From SYFY01 sp031385325 (GTDB lineage Bacteria > Pseudomonadota > Gammaproteobacteria > Pseudomonadales > Azotimanducaceae), in contig JANNBJ010000181.1 in assembly GCA_031385325.1 (NCBI GenBank), positions 35,046-99,045 of the forward strand: a stretch of DNA of 64,000 nucleotides. The letters are read 5' to 3'. How positions within the stretch are numbered: the first letter of the stretch is position 1; each line of letters begins with the position of its first letter. The notes under the pieces are model-generated. The model was not told the DNA's origin and searched no databases. It saw nothing but the letters and a program-made list of their open reading frames with translations. Below are positions 45,921-54,368 of this stretch, piece after piece. A program made the position numbers and the translations under genes.

Positions 45921-47913
45921 TCCCTCCGGTATAGGATTTCAGATCCCGCGCAACTCGCTGGCGCTTTTGATGGTCGCGCAAGCCGCAGTCGTACTGCCCC
46001 ATTTTGCTCAGCTGTCGCCCTGGATCATTGTTGTGGGTTTGTTATGTGGTCTGTGGCGGACTCGTGTGTATCAAGGCCGCATCGGTTATCCCTCACGAGC
46101 GATCAAGGCGTTTTTCGTGGTGCTGGGAACCTTCGGTGTTTTTGTCTCCGCCCAAACCGCGCTCAGTCTCGAAGTTTTTGTCTCCATGCTGATCCTTGCG
46201 TTTGCGTTCAAGCTGATTGAGATGAAAACGAGAAGGGATGCGGTGGTGGTGATCTTTCTCAGTTACTTCATCATCGCCGCGCAGTTTCTGTTTGAGCAGA
46301 CCCTGCCGGTTGCGCTGTATGAACTGTCGGCAACAATGCTTGTGACCGCGGCGATGGTCGGGCTCAATCAGATGCACACCGAGGTCCGACCGTGGGCCTC
46401 GATCCGGCTGGCCGCAGGATTGGTTTTTCAGTCGGTCCCTCTCGCTGTCGTACTGTTCCTGTTCTTCCCCAGACTGATGCCTCTGTGGAGCATGCCATTG
46501 CCCGGAAGCGTCGCGAGTGGCCTTAGCGAAGAGATGACACCGGGAGACATTGCCAACCTCAGTCAGAGCGATGAGCTCGCGTTTCGAGTTGAATTCAAGG
46601 GCGAGATGCCAGCCTACCGTGAGCTCTACTGGCGAGCGGTGGTCTACTCGGATTTTCTCGAGGGGACCTGGAAAATGGTCGAGCCCATCGAAGAACCTCC
46701 GGTGCTGCTTCGTTCAGGTTCTCGAGATGTCAGCTATGAAGTCATGATGAGTCCGACTGCGCGCAAATGGATCTATGCGCTGGATGTCCCCATCGAGCAG
46801 GATGCGCGTGCGACCATGCGATCTGACTTTCATCTGGAAGTCGCCAATCCGATTACATCCGTGTTTCGCTATCGCGTTCGATCGGCGCTGGCGCACACCC
46901 GGGGCCTCGAGCTGTCCCCGCAGATGCGGGCTCGGGAAACACGAGTGCCGGATGGGGACAATCCGAGATTGGTTACGTATGCGCGTGACCTCCATGGGCG
47001 ATACCCGGACCCCCGTGAATTTGCGGCGGCGATCCTCAATCACATTCGCAACGAACCCTATGTCTACACCTTGTCGCCACCAATATTGCCAAAGAGGGAC
47101 AGCATCGACGCCTTCTGGTTCGACAGTCGACGAGGATTCTGTGCGCACTATGCAGGTGCGTTTGTGTTTGCCATGCGAAGCGTTGGCATTCCTGCGCGCT
47201 TGGTAGGTGGTTACCTTGGCGGGGAAGTAAATCCGAACGGCGGCTATCTGGTGGTTCGGCAGTTTGACGCACACGGTTGGGCGGAAGTCTGGATCGACGG
47301 GGAAGGTTGGGTACGTGTTGATCCAACTTCCGCAGTGGCACCGAACCGTATCGAAAGTGGCCTTGCCAGTGCGCTGGAAGGCAGCGAACGCTCGAACCTG
47401 TCGCTGCTGACCAATGCCAGATTTGACACCGGGTCTCTGCTCAGTCGGGCGTTGATGACATTTGACTCCATCGAACATCGCTGGAACATGTTTGTCGTTG
47501 GTTATGACGGCCAGGTGCAGCAGAACGTGCTCGGCAAATGGTTTGGTGACCTGAAGCCCGGCCGAACTGCGCTCATCATGGTCGCATCAGGCGGTGTGTG
47601 TTTTGGCCTCGTTGCGTTTGTGATGTTCTTTCAACGGCGGCCGGCGTCCAGGAATCAGAGCGCGAACCTCATCCACCGATTCGCACGTTTTGCCGCTCGA
47701 TATGGATTCGAACGTGAGATCACAGAATCACCGCAGGCATTTGTTCGTCGGGTCAGTGATGGGATCGGTAACGACGCCGTCTTCGGGGAGAGCGTAGCTC
47801 GAGAGATCGAATCGGTGATGTACGGTGGCGAACCGATGACTCGTGCAGCCTTGGATCGACTGCGATCCACGTTGCGACGTCTGCAGGTGAGCCTCGCCCT
47901 GACTTTGCGGTGA
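45907..47913 (+). CDS. tgpA: TgpA-like membrane transglutaminase
   Basis: A 668-residue membrane protein. Five or six transmembrane helices (residues about 10-190) precede a large periplasmic transglutaminase-like domain, and a further helix is at about 555-575. The catalytic triad is seen in DSRRGFCAHYAGAFVFAMR (Cys), FDAHGWAEVW (His) and GWVRVDPTSAV (Asp). P. aeruginosa TgpA, in the same MoxR-DUF58 context, is essential. I used the ATG at 45907, overlapping the DUF58 gene; an in-frame start at 45865 lies deeper in that gene. Confidence 0.92.
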   Translation: MATNNPSGIGFQIPRNSLALLMVAQAAVVLPHFAQLSPWIIVVGLLCGLWRTRVYQGRIGYPSRAIKAFFVVLGTFGVFVSAQTALSLEVFVSMLILAFAFKLIEMKTRRDAVVVIFLSYFIIAAQFLFEQTLPVALYELSATMLVTAAMVGLNQMHTEVRPWASIRLAAGLVFQSVPLAVVLFLFFPRLMPLWSMPLPGSVASGLSEEMTPGDIANLSQSDELAFRVEFKGEMPAYRELYWRAVVYSDFLEGTWKMVEPIEEPPVLLRSGSRDVSYEVMMSPTARKWIYALDVPIEQDARATMRSDFHLEVANPITSVFRYRVRSALAHTRGLELSPQMRARETRVPDGDNPRLVTYARDLHGRYPDPREFAAAILNHIRNEPYVYTLSPPILPKRDSIDAFWFDSRRGFCAHYAGAFVFAMRSVGIPARLVGGYLGGEVNPNGGYLVVRQFDAHGWAEVWIDGEGWVRVDPTSAVAPNRIESGLASALEGSERSNLSLLTNARFDTGSLLSRALMTFDSIEHRWNMFVVGYDGQVQQNVLGKWFGDLKPGRTALIMVASGGVCFGLVAFVMFFQRRPASRNQSANLIHRFARFAARYGFEREITESPQAFVRRVSDGIGNDAVFGESVAREIESVMYGGEPMTRAALDRLRSTLRRLQVSLALTLR

Positions 47914-47933
47914 ATCCCGCGCCTCGTTATCGT

Positions 47934-47939
47934 TATACT
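47934..47939 (+). promoter_or_regulatory. Candidate -10 box before the DUF1289 gene
   Basis: TATACT stands about 48 bp upstream of the TTG start of the next gene, just after the tgpA stop. No good -35 element is at 17 bp; TGAATC at 16 bp is weak. It may separate the DUF1289-miaE pair from the purF-tgpA unit. Confidence 0.3.
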
Positions 47940-47986
47940 GATTTTCTCTTCGAACTATTGGGTCAATCGATGTTGACCATTCCATT

Positions 47987-48424
47987 TTGAAACTGCTGCA
48001 GCGAGCGACTCCGTGTATCGGCATTTGTTCGACGACCTACGGCGATCTGGTCTGTCGGGGGTGCAAGCGTTTTTCCCATGAAATCGTGCAGTGGAACGGC
48101 TACGAGCAAACACAGCGTGACGTCATCTGGTTGCGTCTGTTCGAACTGCGGCGGCAAGCCGTTGCAGCTGCCTTGTGCGTTATCGATGAAGCTCGTTTTA
48201 TCGCGTATTGCGAAGTGCGGGAACTACCGCCGCAAACGCCGTGGGAGTTGGCGGCCTATGAGGTTTTACGCACAACCGTAGTCAGAGATCAGGACCCGAC
48301 AGAATACGGTCTGCAATCACTTGGCGGACTGCCTGCCCTGGCGTTGCTGCGAGCCATTGACGCAGATATCTTTCACCGTTCGCGGGCTCATTATGAGCAC
48401 AGCTTTCGAGTGCCAGCCGAGTAA
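47987..48424 (+). CDS. DUF1289-domain protein with C-terminal extension
   Basis: A 145-residue protein. The N-terminal 50 residues are a DUF1289 domain with four Cys that probably bind metal: CIGICSTTYGDLVCRGCKR, then the EIVQWNGYEQTQRDVIWLRL segment. Most DUF1289 proteins are 60-80 residues; here about 80 more follow with no motif I recognise. The TTG start lacks a visible ribosome site and no ATG or GTG is in frame before the conserved CIGIC, so the start is uncertain. miaE begins 9 bp downstream. Confidence 0.75.
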   Translation: MKLLQRATPCIGICSTTYGDLVCRGCKRFSHEIVQWNGYEQTQRDVIWLRLFELRRQAVAAALCVIDEARFIAYCEVRELPPQTPWELAAYEVLRTTVVRDQDPTEYGLQSLGGLPALALLRAIDADIFHRSRAHYEHSFRVPAE

Positions 48425-48433
48425 AGCGACGTC

Positions 48434-49024
48434 ATGCGTGCCAACGAGTTCCTGCGCTGCGCAACCCCTGTCGCGTGGCTTGATCGGGCGGTCGACAATC
48501 TCGATACGCTGCTCATCGATCACGCCAACTGCGAAAAGAAGGCCGCCGGTAACGCCCTCAATCTGCTGTACCGCCATGTCGAACACACGTCTCTGCTGAT
48601 GCGGCTGTCGAAACTCGCCAGAGAAGAACTTCGGCACTTTGAGCAGGTTTTGCAGGTGATGCAGAGTCGCGGGATCCGATACCGGCATGTGTCCGCCAGC
48701 CGTTATGCCGGGACGCTGCGGGAGCACCTGAACAAGATGGAACCACAAAGGTTGATCGACACACTGATCGTTGGTGCCATCGTCGAGGCAAGGTCATGTG
48801 AACGATTTGCCTCGCTGGTACCTGTGCTGGATCTCGAACTTGGACAGTTCTACGCAGGTCTTCAAGCGTCCGAGGCGAGACACTTCGAGGTCTACCTCGC
48901 GTTGGCACGCAAAATTGCAGGCAAGGATATCGATGGCCGGATTGATCAGCTGCTCGAGATTGAAGCCGAACTGATCAGCTCAAAAGATCCTGACTTTCGA
49001 TTCCATAGCGGTATGCCAGGCTGA
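48434..49024 (+). CDS. miaE: tRNA-(ms2io6A37) hydroxylase
   Basis: A 196-residue diiron monooxygenase that hydroxylates 2-methylthio-isopentenyl-A37 in tRNAs. Iron ligands are visible in DHANCEKKAAGNALNLLYRH (Glu), REELRHFEQV (Glu and His), GAIVEARSCERF (Glu) and SEARHFEVYL (Glu and His). MiaE is found in pseudomonads and Salmonella but not in E. coli K-12. Its last 50 bp overlap the 3' end of the convergent lpxH. Confidence 0.94.
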   Translation: MRANEFLRCATPVAWLDRAVDNLDTLLIDHANCEKKAAGNALNLLYRHVEHTSLLMRLSKLAREELRHFEQVLQVMQSRGIRYRHVSASRYAGTLREHLNKMEPQRLIDTLIVGAIVEARSCERFASLVPVLDLELGQFYAGLQASEARHFEVYLALARKIAGKDIDGRIDQLLEIEAELISSKDPDFRFHSGMPG

Positions 49025-49733
49025 ATGGGTGCAGGCTGAACGTGGCGCCTCGCTGCAGTGCGTACCACCCGACAAATCCATCCCAGCTGCCAAGCACAAC
49101 ACGTTCGCCATCGGGTAGAAGATGTCGGCCCGGTCGATGGGTGTGACCGTGCACCATTGAATGACAGGCCGATGTTTCAAGCGCGGTCGACACCGCATCC
49201 ACGTTTACGTCCATGATGTTGGCCGCCTTGTTGGCGTTGGTAGTCTTGCTCTGAGCACGCATCGAAGCGCCAAGCAATCGCCGGTCATGCAGGCTGCGAT
49301 CGAGGATGTCGTGTTGCCAGGCTGGATCTCGCACCATCGCCCGGAACTGTTGATAGGGCGCGTCATCAATGCAGTAGGCGTCGCCGTGTGCGAGCAGCAC
49401 ACCATCCGGCAGGCGGGTCGGGTCGATCATCAGGTGTACGCCGGTGTCTGCCGTAATTTGTTGGCCGTAGAGGAAGTCACGATTACCGGGCATGAGAAAG
49501 ACGGGGCATCGGGCCGCAGTTTCGCGCAACACCGCGCGAAGTTTGGTCGCCAGGTCCGAAGTGTCATCGTCCCCTATCCACATTTCGGTGATGTCACCGA
49601 GCAGGTAAATTTCGGTCGCGCGATCCTGCCAGGCGATCAACAGTTCGCAAAAACGCTGGAATTGCAGGGAGTTGACGGATTCAAGGTGCAGATCGGAGAT
49701 GAATAGACGAGTGATGACAGAATCGATTTGCAT
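48975..49733 (-). CDS. lpxH: UDP-2,3-diacylglucosamine diphosphatase
   Basis: A 252-residue calcineurin-like phosphoesterase, fourth step of lipid A synthesis. Metal and substrate motifs are SDLHL, LGDITEMWIGDDD, MPGNRDFL, HGDAYCIDDAPYQQFR and HGHTHRP. MRAQSKTTNANKAANIMDVN is also typical. Length is slightly above E. coli LpxH (240). It converges on miaE with an overlap of 50 bp at the 3' ends. It shows that the organism makes an LPS outer membrane. Confidence 0.95.
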   Translation of the reverse strand: MQIDSVITRLFISDLHLESVNSLQFQRFCELLIAWQDRATEIYLLGDITEMWIGDDDTSDLATKLRAVLRETAARCPVFLMPGNRDFLYGQQITADTGVHLMIDPTRLPDGVLLAHGDAYCIDDAPYQQFRAMVRDPAWQHDILDRSLHDRRLLGASMRAQSKTTNANKAANIMDVNVDAVSTALETSACHSMVHGHTHRPGRHLLPDGERVVLGSWDGFVGWYALQRGATFSLHPFSLAYRYGIESQDLLS

Positions 49734-49890
49734 CTGCGCATTCTAACCTTCCATCGGAACGGTTATCATCGCCGCCGCTCGCCCAGCGACGGTTTGGCAG
49801 TGTCGGTGAATCTGTAAGAGCGATCGTTAGATCGTGAACTGAATTCGAATCGCATCCTGATCACCCAACCCTCACAATTTGCGAGTTCAT

Positions 49891-49967
49891 CGGGGTATAG
49901 CGCAGCCTGGTAGCGCGCCTGCTTTGGGAGCAGGATGTCGGGAGTTCAAATCTCTCTACCCCGACCA
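49891..49967 (+). tRNA. tRNA-Pro (TGG)
   Basis: A 77-nt cloverleaf with acceptor stem CGGGGTA/TACCCCG, discriminator A and an encoded CCA end. The anticodon stem CCTGC/GCAGG holds the loop TTTGGGA, giving anticodon TGG. The T arm has TTCAAAT. First of a Pro-Arg-His cluster. Confidence 0.96.
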
Positions 49968-50078
49968 ATTTCTGCATCTGGCTGACGTCGACGTGGCCAT
50001 TCACGTCTCGGAGTGCTTTGGCGCTCGTGTCATGGAAGAGCGCTGGGCGGCCAGTTCGAACCAGTGTTTGCCGGCAAA

Positions 50079-50155
50079 GCGCCTGTAGCTCAACTGGACA
50101 GAGCATCGGCCTTCTAAGCCGAGGGTTGAAGGTTCGAGTCCTTCCAGGCGTACCA
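50079..50155 (+). tRNA. tRNA-Arg (TCT)
   Basis: A 77-nt cloverleaf with acceptor stem GCGCCTG/CAGGCGT (one G-T pair), discriminator A and encoded CCA. The anticodon stem TCGGC/GCCGA holds loop CTTCTAA, giving anticodon TCT, which reads AGA and AGG. The T loop is TTCGAGT. Confidence 0.96.
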
Positions 50156-50251
50156 GCACATCGCGGTTGCTCAAATCTTGAATTGCCTTGTTCCCGATGA
50201 TGCATGACACCACCGTCGAACTCTGCCTTCCCACCTTCCAATCTGCCTGCG

Positions 50252-50257
50252 TATAAT
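50252..50257 (+). promoter_or_regulatory. Strong -10 box before tRNA-His
   Basis: A perfect TATAAT is followed by the GC-rich discriminator CCCGCGCCGC, the layout of stringently controlled stable-RNA promoters. The -35 region is weak (TTCCCA at 18 bp). It lies 78 bp upstream of the mature tRNA-His and may also drive tig by read-through. Confidence 0.55.
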
Positions 50258-50334
50258 CCCGCGCCGCTCACAAGTGAGCCGATCAACGGATCAGGGCCTG
50301 GCGAAGTGAGTGGTCTGTGTTGACCGCAACTAAT

Positions 50335-50411
50335 GGTGGACGTAGCTCAGCTGGTAGAGCTCCGGGTTGTGATCCCGGCGGTCGTGGGTTCGAGCCCCAT
50401 CGTCCACCCCA
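50335..50411 (+). tRNA. tRNA-His (GTG)
   Basis: A cloverleaf with acceptor stem GTGGACG/CGTCCAC plus the extra G at position -1 (50335) pairing C73, unique to tRNA-His. The anticodon stem CCGGG/CCCGG holds loop TTGTGAT, giving GTG. CCA is encoded. It lies 123 bp before tig. Confidence 0.96.
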
Positions 50412-50534
50412 TTTTGAAGTCTGCTTGAATTCGCGCCTTCTGACGGAGCGATTGATGCAGACACTGCGTCTGGTTAAAGGCTGGCCCACCGCTGAATGCA
50501 GAGTGGGGAAACCAATAAAAGGCTTAGGTAGGTA

Positions 50535-51941
50535 ATGCACATATCCATTGAAACGATGAGCGGACTCGAGCGACGGCTGACCATCACCGTGCCCTCGGAA
50601 GAATTCGAAGAAAAGATCGGTCAGAAACTGGTCGAGGCACGTGGCCGGGTAACCCTGCCCGGGTTTCGACCGGGCAAGGTGCCCATGAAAGAAGTGCGCC
50701 GCCGTTTTGGGAAAGGCGTGCGCGTGGAAGTTGCCGGCGAGTTGATGCAGGCGACTTTCTACACCGCAGTTGAACAGGAATCGATGTTCCCTGCCGGGCA
50801 GCCCAAGCTCGACGTCGTCAAGATGGACCCGGGTATCGATTTCGAGTTCACCGCCACGTTCGAGATCATGCCGAAGGTCTTCCTCGGTGATTTCAGCAAG
50901 ATCGAAGTCAAGCGTGTCAGTACCGAGATCGGTGACGGTGACATCGATGTGATGGTCGAACGGTTGAGAGAGCAGCGAAAGACGTTCGAAAGCGTTGACC
51001 GGGAAGCGGCCGACGGGGACAAGGTCACCGTAGATTTTGAAGGCCGGCTTGATGGCGTCGTGTTTGATGGGGGTAAAGGCGAAGGCATGGCTTTCGAGCT
51101 CGGTCGTGGGCAGATGATCGAGTCATTTGATACTGGTGTTCGTGGCGCGAAACCGGAAGAAACCCGGACTTTCGACGCTCTTTTTCCAGAGGACTATCGC
51201 GCCAAGGAACTTGCCGGCAAGACGGTTGAGTTCACCGTAACCGTAAAGATCATCGAAGAATCCCGACTGCCCGTGATGGATGAAGAATTCGTCAAGGCCT
51301 TCGGCCTCGAAGACGGGCGGGTTGATTCCCTGCGCGCGGATATCCGCGCCAACATGCAACGCGAGCTTGATGCCAAGTTGCGCGGCCTGATGAAAAAGCA
51401 GGTGCTCGACCAGTTGGGCGGACTGCACGAATTGCAGGTGCCTTCCAGCCTGGTGCATCGGGAAATCCACAACCTGAAAGATCGGCTCATGGGCCAGATG
51501 CGCTCCTATGGTGCCCAGTCTCAGGGTGCCCTCAACCTGCCTGATGCGCCTTTTGAAAAAGAAGCTGTGCAGCGCGTGAAGCTTGGTCTGATCATGAACG
51601 CAATCATTGAGAATCACGGTCTCACAGCCGATGAGGCGAAGTTGACTGAGCGCCTGCAGCAACTTGCAGCGGGTTACGACGATCCGTCCGAAGTCATCCG
51701 CTATTACCGCAGCAATCAGGAAGAGCTGCGCCAGATCGAGCTTGCGGTGATCGAAGACCAGGCCATCGAACTGGTGCTGGGCCAGGCGACGTTGGAGGAT
51801 CTGCCTGCGGTCTATGCTGATGTGATGGCCGACAAGGTGTTGCAAGAGGTCGATAACAAGGATGACGCTGTCCTCGATCACGCGCATGATCATGACCACG
51901 GACACGATGGACATGTTCACGACGAGAACTGTAATCATTAA
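50535..51941 (+). CDS. tig: Trigger factor with His-rich tail
   Basis: A 468-residue ribosome-associated chaperone and prolyl isomerase. The ribosome-binding loop is LPGFRPGKVPMKEVRRRFG near residue 40, the FKBP domain spans about 155-240 (GDKVTVDFEGRLDGVVFDGG), and the helical C-terminal arms follow. The length is above E. coli Tig (432) because of a tail of about 20 residues with eight His and several Asp. This resembles metal-binding tails of SlyD and metal-handling proteins. It opens the tig-clpP-clpX-lon-hupB-ppiD block. Confidence 0.95.
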   Translation: MHISIETMSGLERRLTITVPSEEFEEKIGQKLVEARGRVTLPGFRPGKVPMKEVRRRFGKGVRVEVAGELMQATFYTAVEQESMFPAGQPKLDVVKMDPGIDFEFTATFEIMPKVFLGDFSKIEVKRVSTEIGDGDIDVMVERLREQRKTFESVDREAADGDKVTVDFEGRLDGVVFDGGKGEGMAFELGRGQMIESFDTGVRGAKPEETRTFDALFPEDYRAKELAGKTVEFTVTVKIIEESRLPVMDEEFVKAFGLEDGRVDSLRADIRANMQRELDAKLRGLMKKQVLDQLGGLHELQVPSSLVHREIHNLKDRLMGQMRSYGAQSQGALNLPDAPFEKEAVQRVKLGLIMNAIIENHGLTADEAKLTERLQQLAAGYDDPSEVIRYYRSNQEELRQIELAVIEDQAIELVLGQATLEDLPAVYADVMADKVLQEVDNKDDAVLDHAHDHDHGHDGHVHDENCNH

Positions 51942-52010
51942 TCAGCCGTCAAGAGAGGCTAGAATTCTGCGCAATCTCAACGAGTTGCTGCGAACCCGGA
52001 GAAAGGATTT

Positions 52011-52667
52011 ATGAACGAGCGGATGCAAGACCTGGACATTTCTCAACTCGGACACACCAATCTGGGCCTGGTGCCAATGGTCGTCGAGCAGACAGCACGA
52101 GGCGAGCGGGCCTATGACATTTTCTCCCGACTGCTTAAAGAGCGAATCATTTTCGTGGTTGGCCCGATTGATGATCACGTCGCCAACCTGGTCGTCGCCC
52201 AGCTTCTGATGTGTGAATCCGATAATCCGGACAAGGACATCAGTCTGTATATCAATTCGCCCGGCGGTTCGGTCACGGCTGGATTGTCGATTTATGACAC
52301 GATGCAGTTCATCAGGCCTGATGTGAGCACCATGTGTGTTGGCCAAGCGGCCAGCATGGGGGCTTTCCTGCTCGCGGCAGGTGCGCACGGGAAGCGATAT
52401 TCGCTGCCTAATTCGCGGATGATGCTGCATCAACCCGCCATCGGTGGTGCGCGTGGAGTGTCCAAGGACATCGAAATTCATGCGCAGGAAATACTGCTCA
52501 TGCGAGATCGATTGAACCGCATCCTCTCTGAGCACACCGGTCAAAGTGTGGAGCGCATCACCAAGGATACTGATCGGGATTTCTGGATGGCTTCCGAAGA
52601 TGCGCTTGCCTACGGATTGATCGACATCATTCAACAGCCACGCCGCAAAGCTGGCGTTGCAAAATAA
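52011..52667 (+). CDS. clpP: ATP-dependent Clp protease proteolytic subunit
   Basis: A 218-residue serine protease forming the 14-mer barrel used by ClpX and ClpA. Catalytic Ser lies in [14 protein letters not shown], His in [14 protein letters not shown] and Asp in [26 protein letters not shown] is also typical. A strong GGAGAAAGG site precedes the ATG. A 181-bp gap without a recognisable gene separates it from clpX. Confidence 0.97.
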   Translation: MNERMQDLDISQLGHTNLGLVPMVVEQTARGERAYDIFSRLLKERIIFVVGPIDDHVANLVVAQLLMCESDNPDKDISLYINSPGGSVTAGLSIYDTMQFIRPDVSTMCVGQAASMGAFLLAAGAHGKRYSLPNSRMMLHQPAIGGARGVSKDIEIHAQEILLMRDRLNRILSEHTGQSVERITKDTDRDFWMASEDALAYGLIDIIQQPRRKAGVAK

Positions 52668-52848
52668 AGAGCGGTGGTAACAACCGGGATGGTGAAACAA
52701 ACTGCCAGAGTGGGATCCAATCTTCCAAATGTGGAATTGGTTCCGGTTTGTGGTTACAAGTCTGCACTTGCAAAGCACCTGCATCCGCAGCAAGGTTACA
52801 TCACCCGACCACCTGATCTTCATACGGAACTGATCGAGGCGCGTATCA

Positions 52849-54132
52849 ATGGCCAATGATTCTGGCAAGAAAGACGATTCCGGCAAGCTGCTCTATTGCT
52901 CCTTCTGCGGCAAGAGCCAGCATGAAGTCCGCAAGCTGATTGCAGGCCCGTCCGTGTTCATCTGCGATGAGTGCGTTGAACTCTGTAACGACATCATTCG
53001 CGAAGAAGTTGCTGAAAGTGCCGACAAGACCGACAACGAGCGGTTGCCGCTGCCTGAAGAAATCAAGGCAATTCTTGACCAGTACGTCATCGGTCAGACC
53101 CATGCCAAGAAAGTGCTTTCTGTGGCTGTCTATAACCACTACAAGCGCCTGCACTATCACGGCAAGCAGGACGAAGTGGAACTATCGAAATCCAACATTC
53201 TCCTCGTTGGACCGACCGGCTCTGGCAAAACACTGCTCGCCGAGACGCTGGCGCGGCTTCTCGATGTCCCCTTTACCATTGCTGACGCAACAACACTGAC
53301 CGAAGCAGGTTATGTCGGTGAGGATGTTGAGAACATCATTCAAAAGCTCTTGCAGAAGTGCGATTACGACGTCGAGCGCGCTCAGGTCGGCATCGTCTAC
53401 ATCGACGAAATCGACAAAATCTCTCGCAAATCCGATAATCCCTCGATTACGCGTGACGTCTCGGGCGAAGGTGTACAGCAGGCGCTGCTCAAACTGATCG
53501 AAGGGACGATTGCTTCGGTACCACCTCAGGGTGGACGAAAGCATCCGCAACAGGAATTCCTGCAAGTCAATACCGCCAATATTCTCTTCATCTGCGGTGG
53601 AGCGTTTGCCGGCCTTGAGAAAGTCATTCTGGCACGATCGGAAAAATCAGGTATCGGCTTTGGTGCCACAGTAAAGGGCGACTCTGATCGTCGAAGTATT
53701 GGCGATACGCTCCGGACGGTAGAGCCTGAGGATCTCATTCGTTATGGTCTGATTCCGGAATTTGTCGGCAGACTGCCGGTCATCGCAACGCTGGATGAAC
53801 TGGATACCGATGCGCTGATGCAGATTCTCACGGAACCCAAGAATTCGCTGACCAAGCAGTACGCCAAACTGTTCGAGATGGAACACGTGGACATCGACTT
53901 TCGGGACGATGCACTGCGAGCAGTTGCCAAAAAGGCGATGGAACGGAAAACCGGCGCCAGGGGCCTGCGCAGCATTCTCGAGTCTGTACTTCTCGATACG
54001 ATGTACAAGATCCCGTCCATGAAGTCGGTTGCGAAAGTCGTCATCGACGCGAGCGTGATCGAAGGGGATAGCGAGCCCATGCTGGTTTACAAGAACAACG
54101 AACCCAAGAGCCGCACCGCCGGGGAAGATTGA
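52849..54132 (+). CDS. clpX: ATP-dependent Clp protease ATP-binding subunit ClpX
   Basis: A 427-residue AAA+ unfoldase. It has the N-terminal zinc finger ([11 protein letters not shown] and [10 protein letters not shown]), Walker [17 protein letters not shown], Walker [13 protein letters not shown], the IGF-type ClpP-docking loop (EKSGIGFGA) and the C-terminal [10 protein letters not shown]. Length and order are standard. A hairpin terminator follows. Confidence 0.97.
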   Translation: MANDSGKKDDSGKLLYCSFCGKSQHEVRKLIAGPSVFICDECVELCNDIIREEVAESADKTDNERLPLPEEIKAILDQYVIGQTHAKKVLSVAVYNHYKRLHYHGKQDEVELSKSNILLVGPTGSGKTLLAETLARLLDVPFTIADATTLTEAGYVGEDVENIIQKLLQKCDYDVERAQVGIVYIDEIDKISRKSDNPSITRDVSGEGVQQALLKLIEGTIASVPPQGGRKHPQQEFLQVNTANILFICGGAFAGLEKVILARSEKSGIGFGATVKGDSDRRSIGDTLRTVEPEDLIRYGLIPEFVGRLPVIATLDELDTDALMQILTEPKNSLTKQYAKLFEMEHVDIDFRDDALRAVAKKAMERKTGARGLRSILESVLLDTMYKIPSMKSVAKVVIDASVIEGDSEPMLVYKNNEPKSRTAGED

Positions 54133-54165
54133 GGTTCAACCTCACTTGCCGCTTGAGGATCTGCT

Positions 54166-54205
54166 GGCTGCCCGCCATTTTTGGGCAGCCTCGTTTCCTT
54201 TCTCA
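54166..54205 (+). terminator. Rho-independent-type terminator after clpX
   Basis: An 8-bp perfect stem GGCTGCCC/GGGCAGCC (54166-54173 with 54183-54190) has a 9-nt loop and is followed by the pyrimidine-rich TCGTTTCCTTTCTC. It would end the tig-clpP-clpX message before lon. Confidence 0.65.
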
Positions 54206-54368
54206 TTCGATCCGATGAAATAAAGTGTGGCGGCGCGCACAGTCAGCGATCGCCGTTCCTGCCTGGAGTCTCCGGGCTGTCAGGCAACGTATAAACTCTA
54301 TGGAACTCCTCTCCTGAAATGGACAGGAAACGAACCCGGACTTTCCGGCAACAAGCGAGGCCAACAGC

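Noticed and set aside
52674..52859. A 61-codon forward frame between clpP and clpX
   Set aside because: It runs into the clpX start, has no ribosome site and no family-like features; treated as intergenic.
54133..54368. A heat-shock (sigma-32) promoter for lon
   Set aside because: No CTTGAA and CCCCAT pair with suitable spacing could be found; only a TATAAA box at 54290 is visible.
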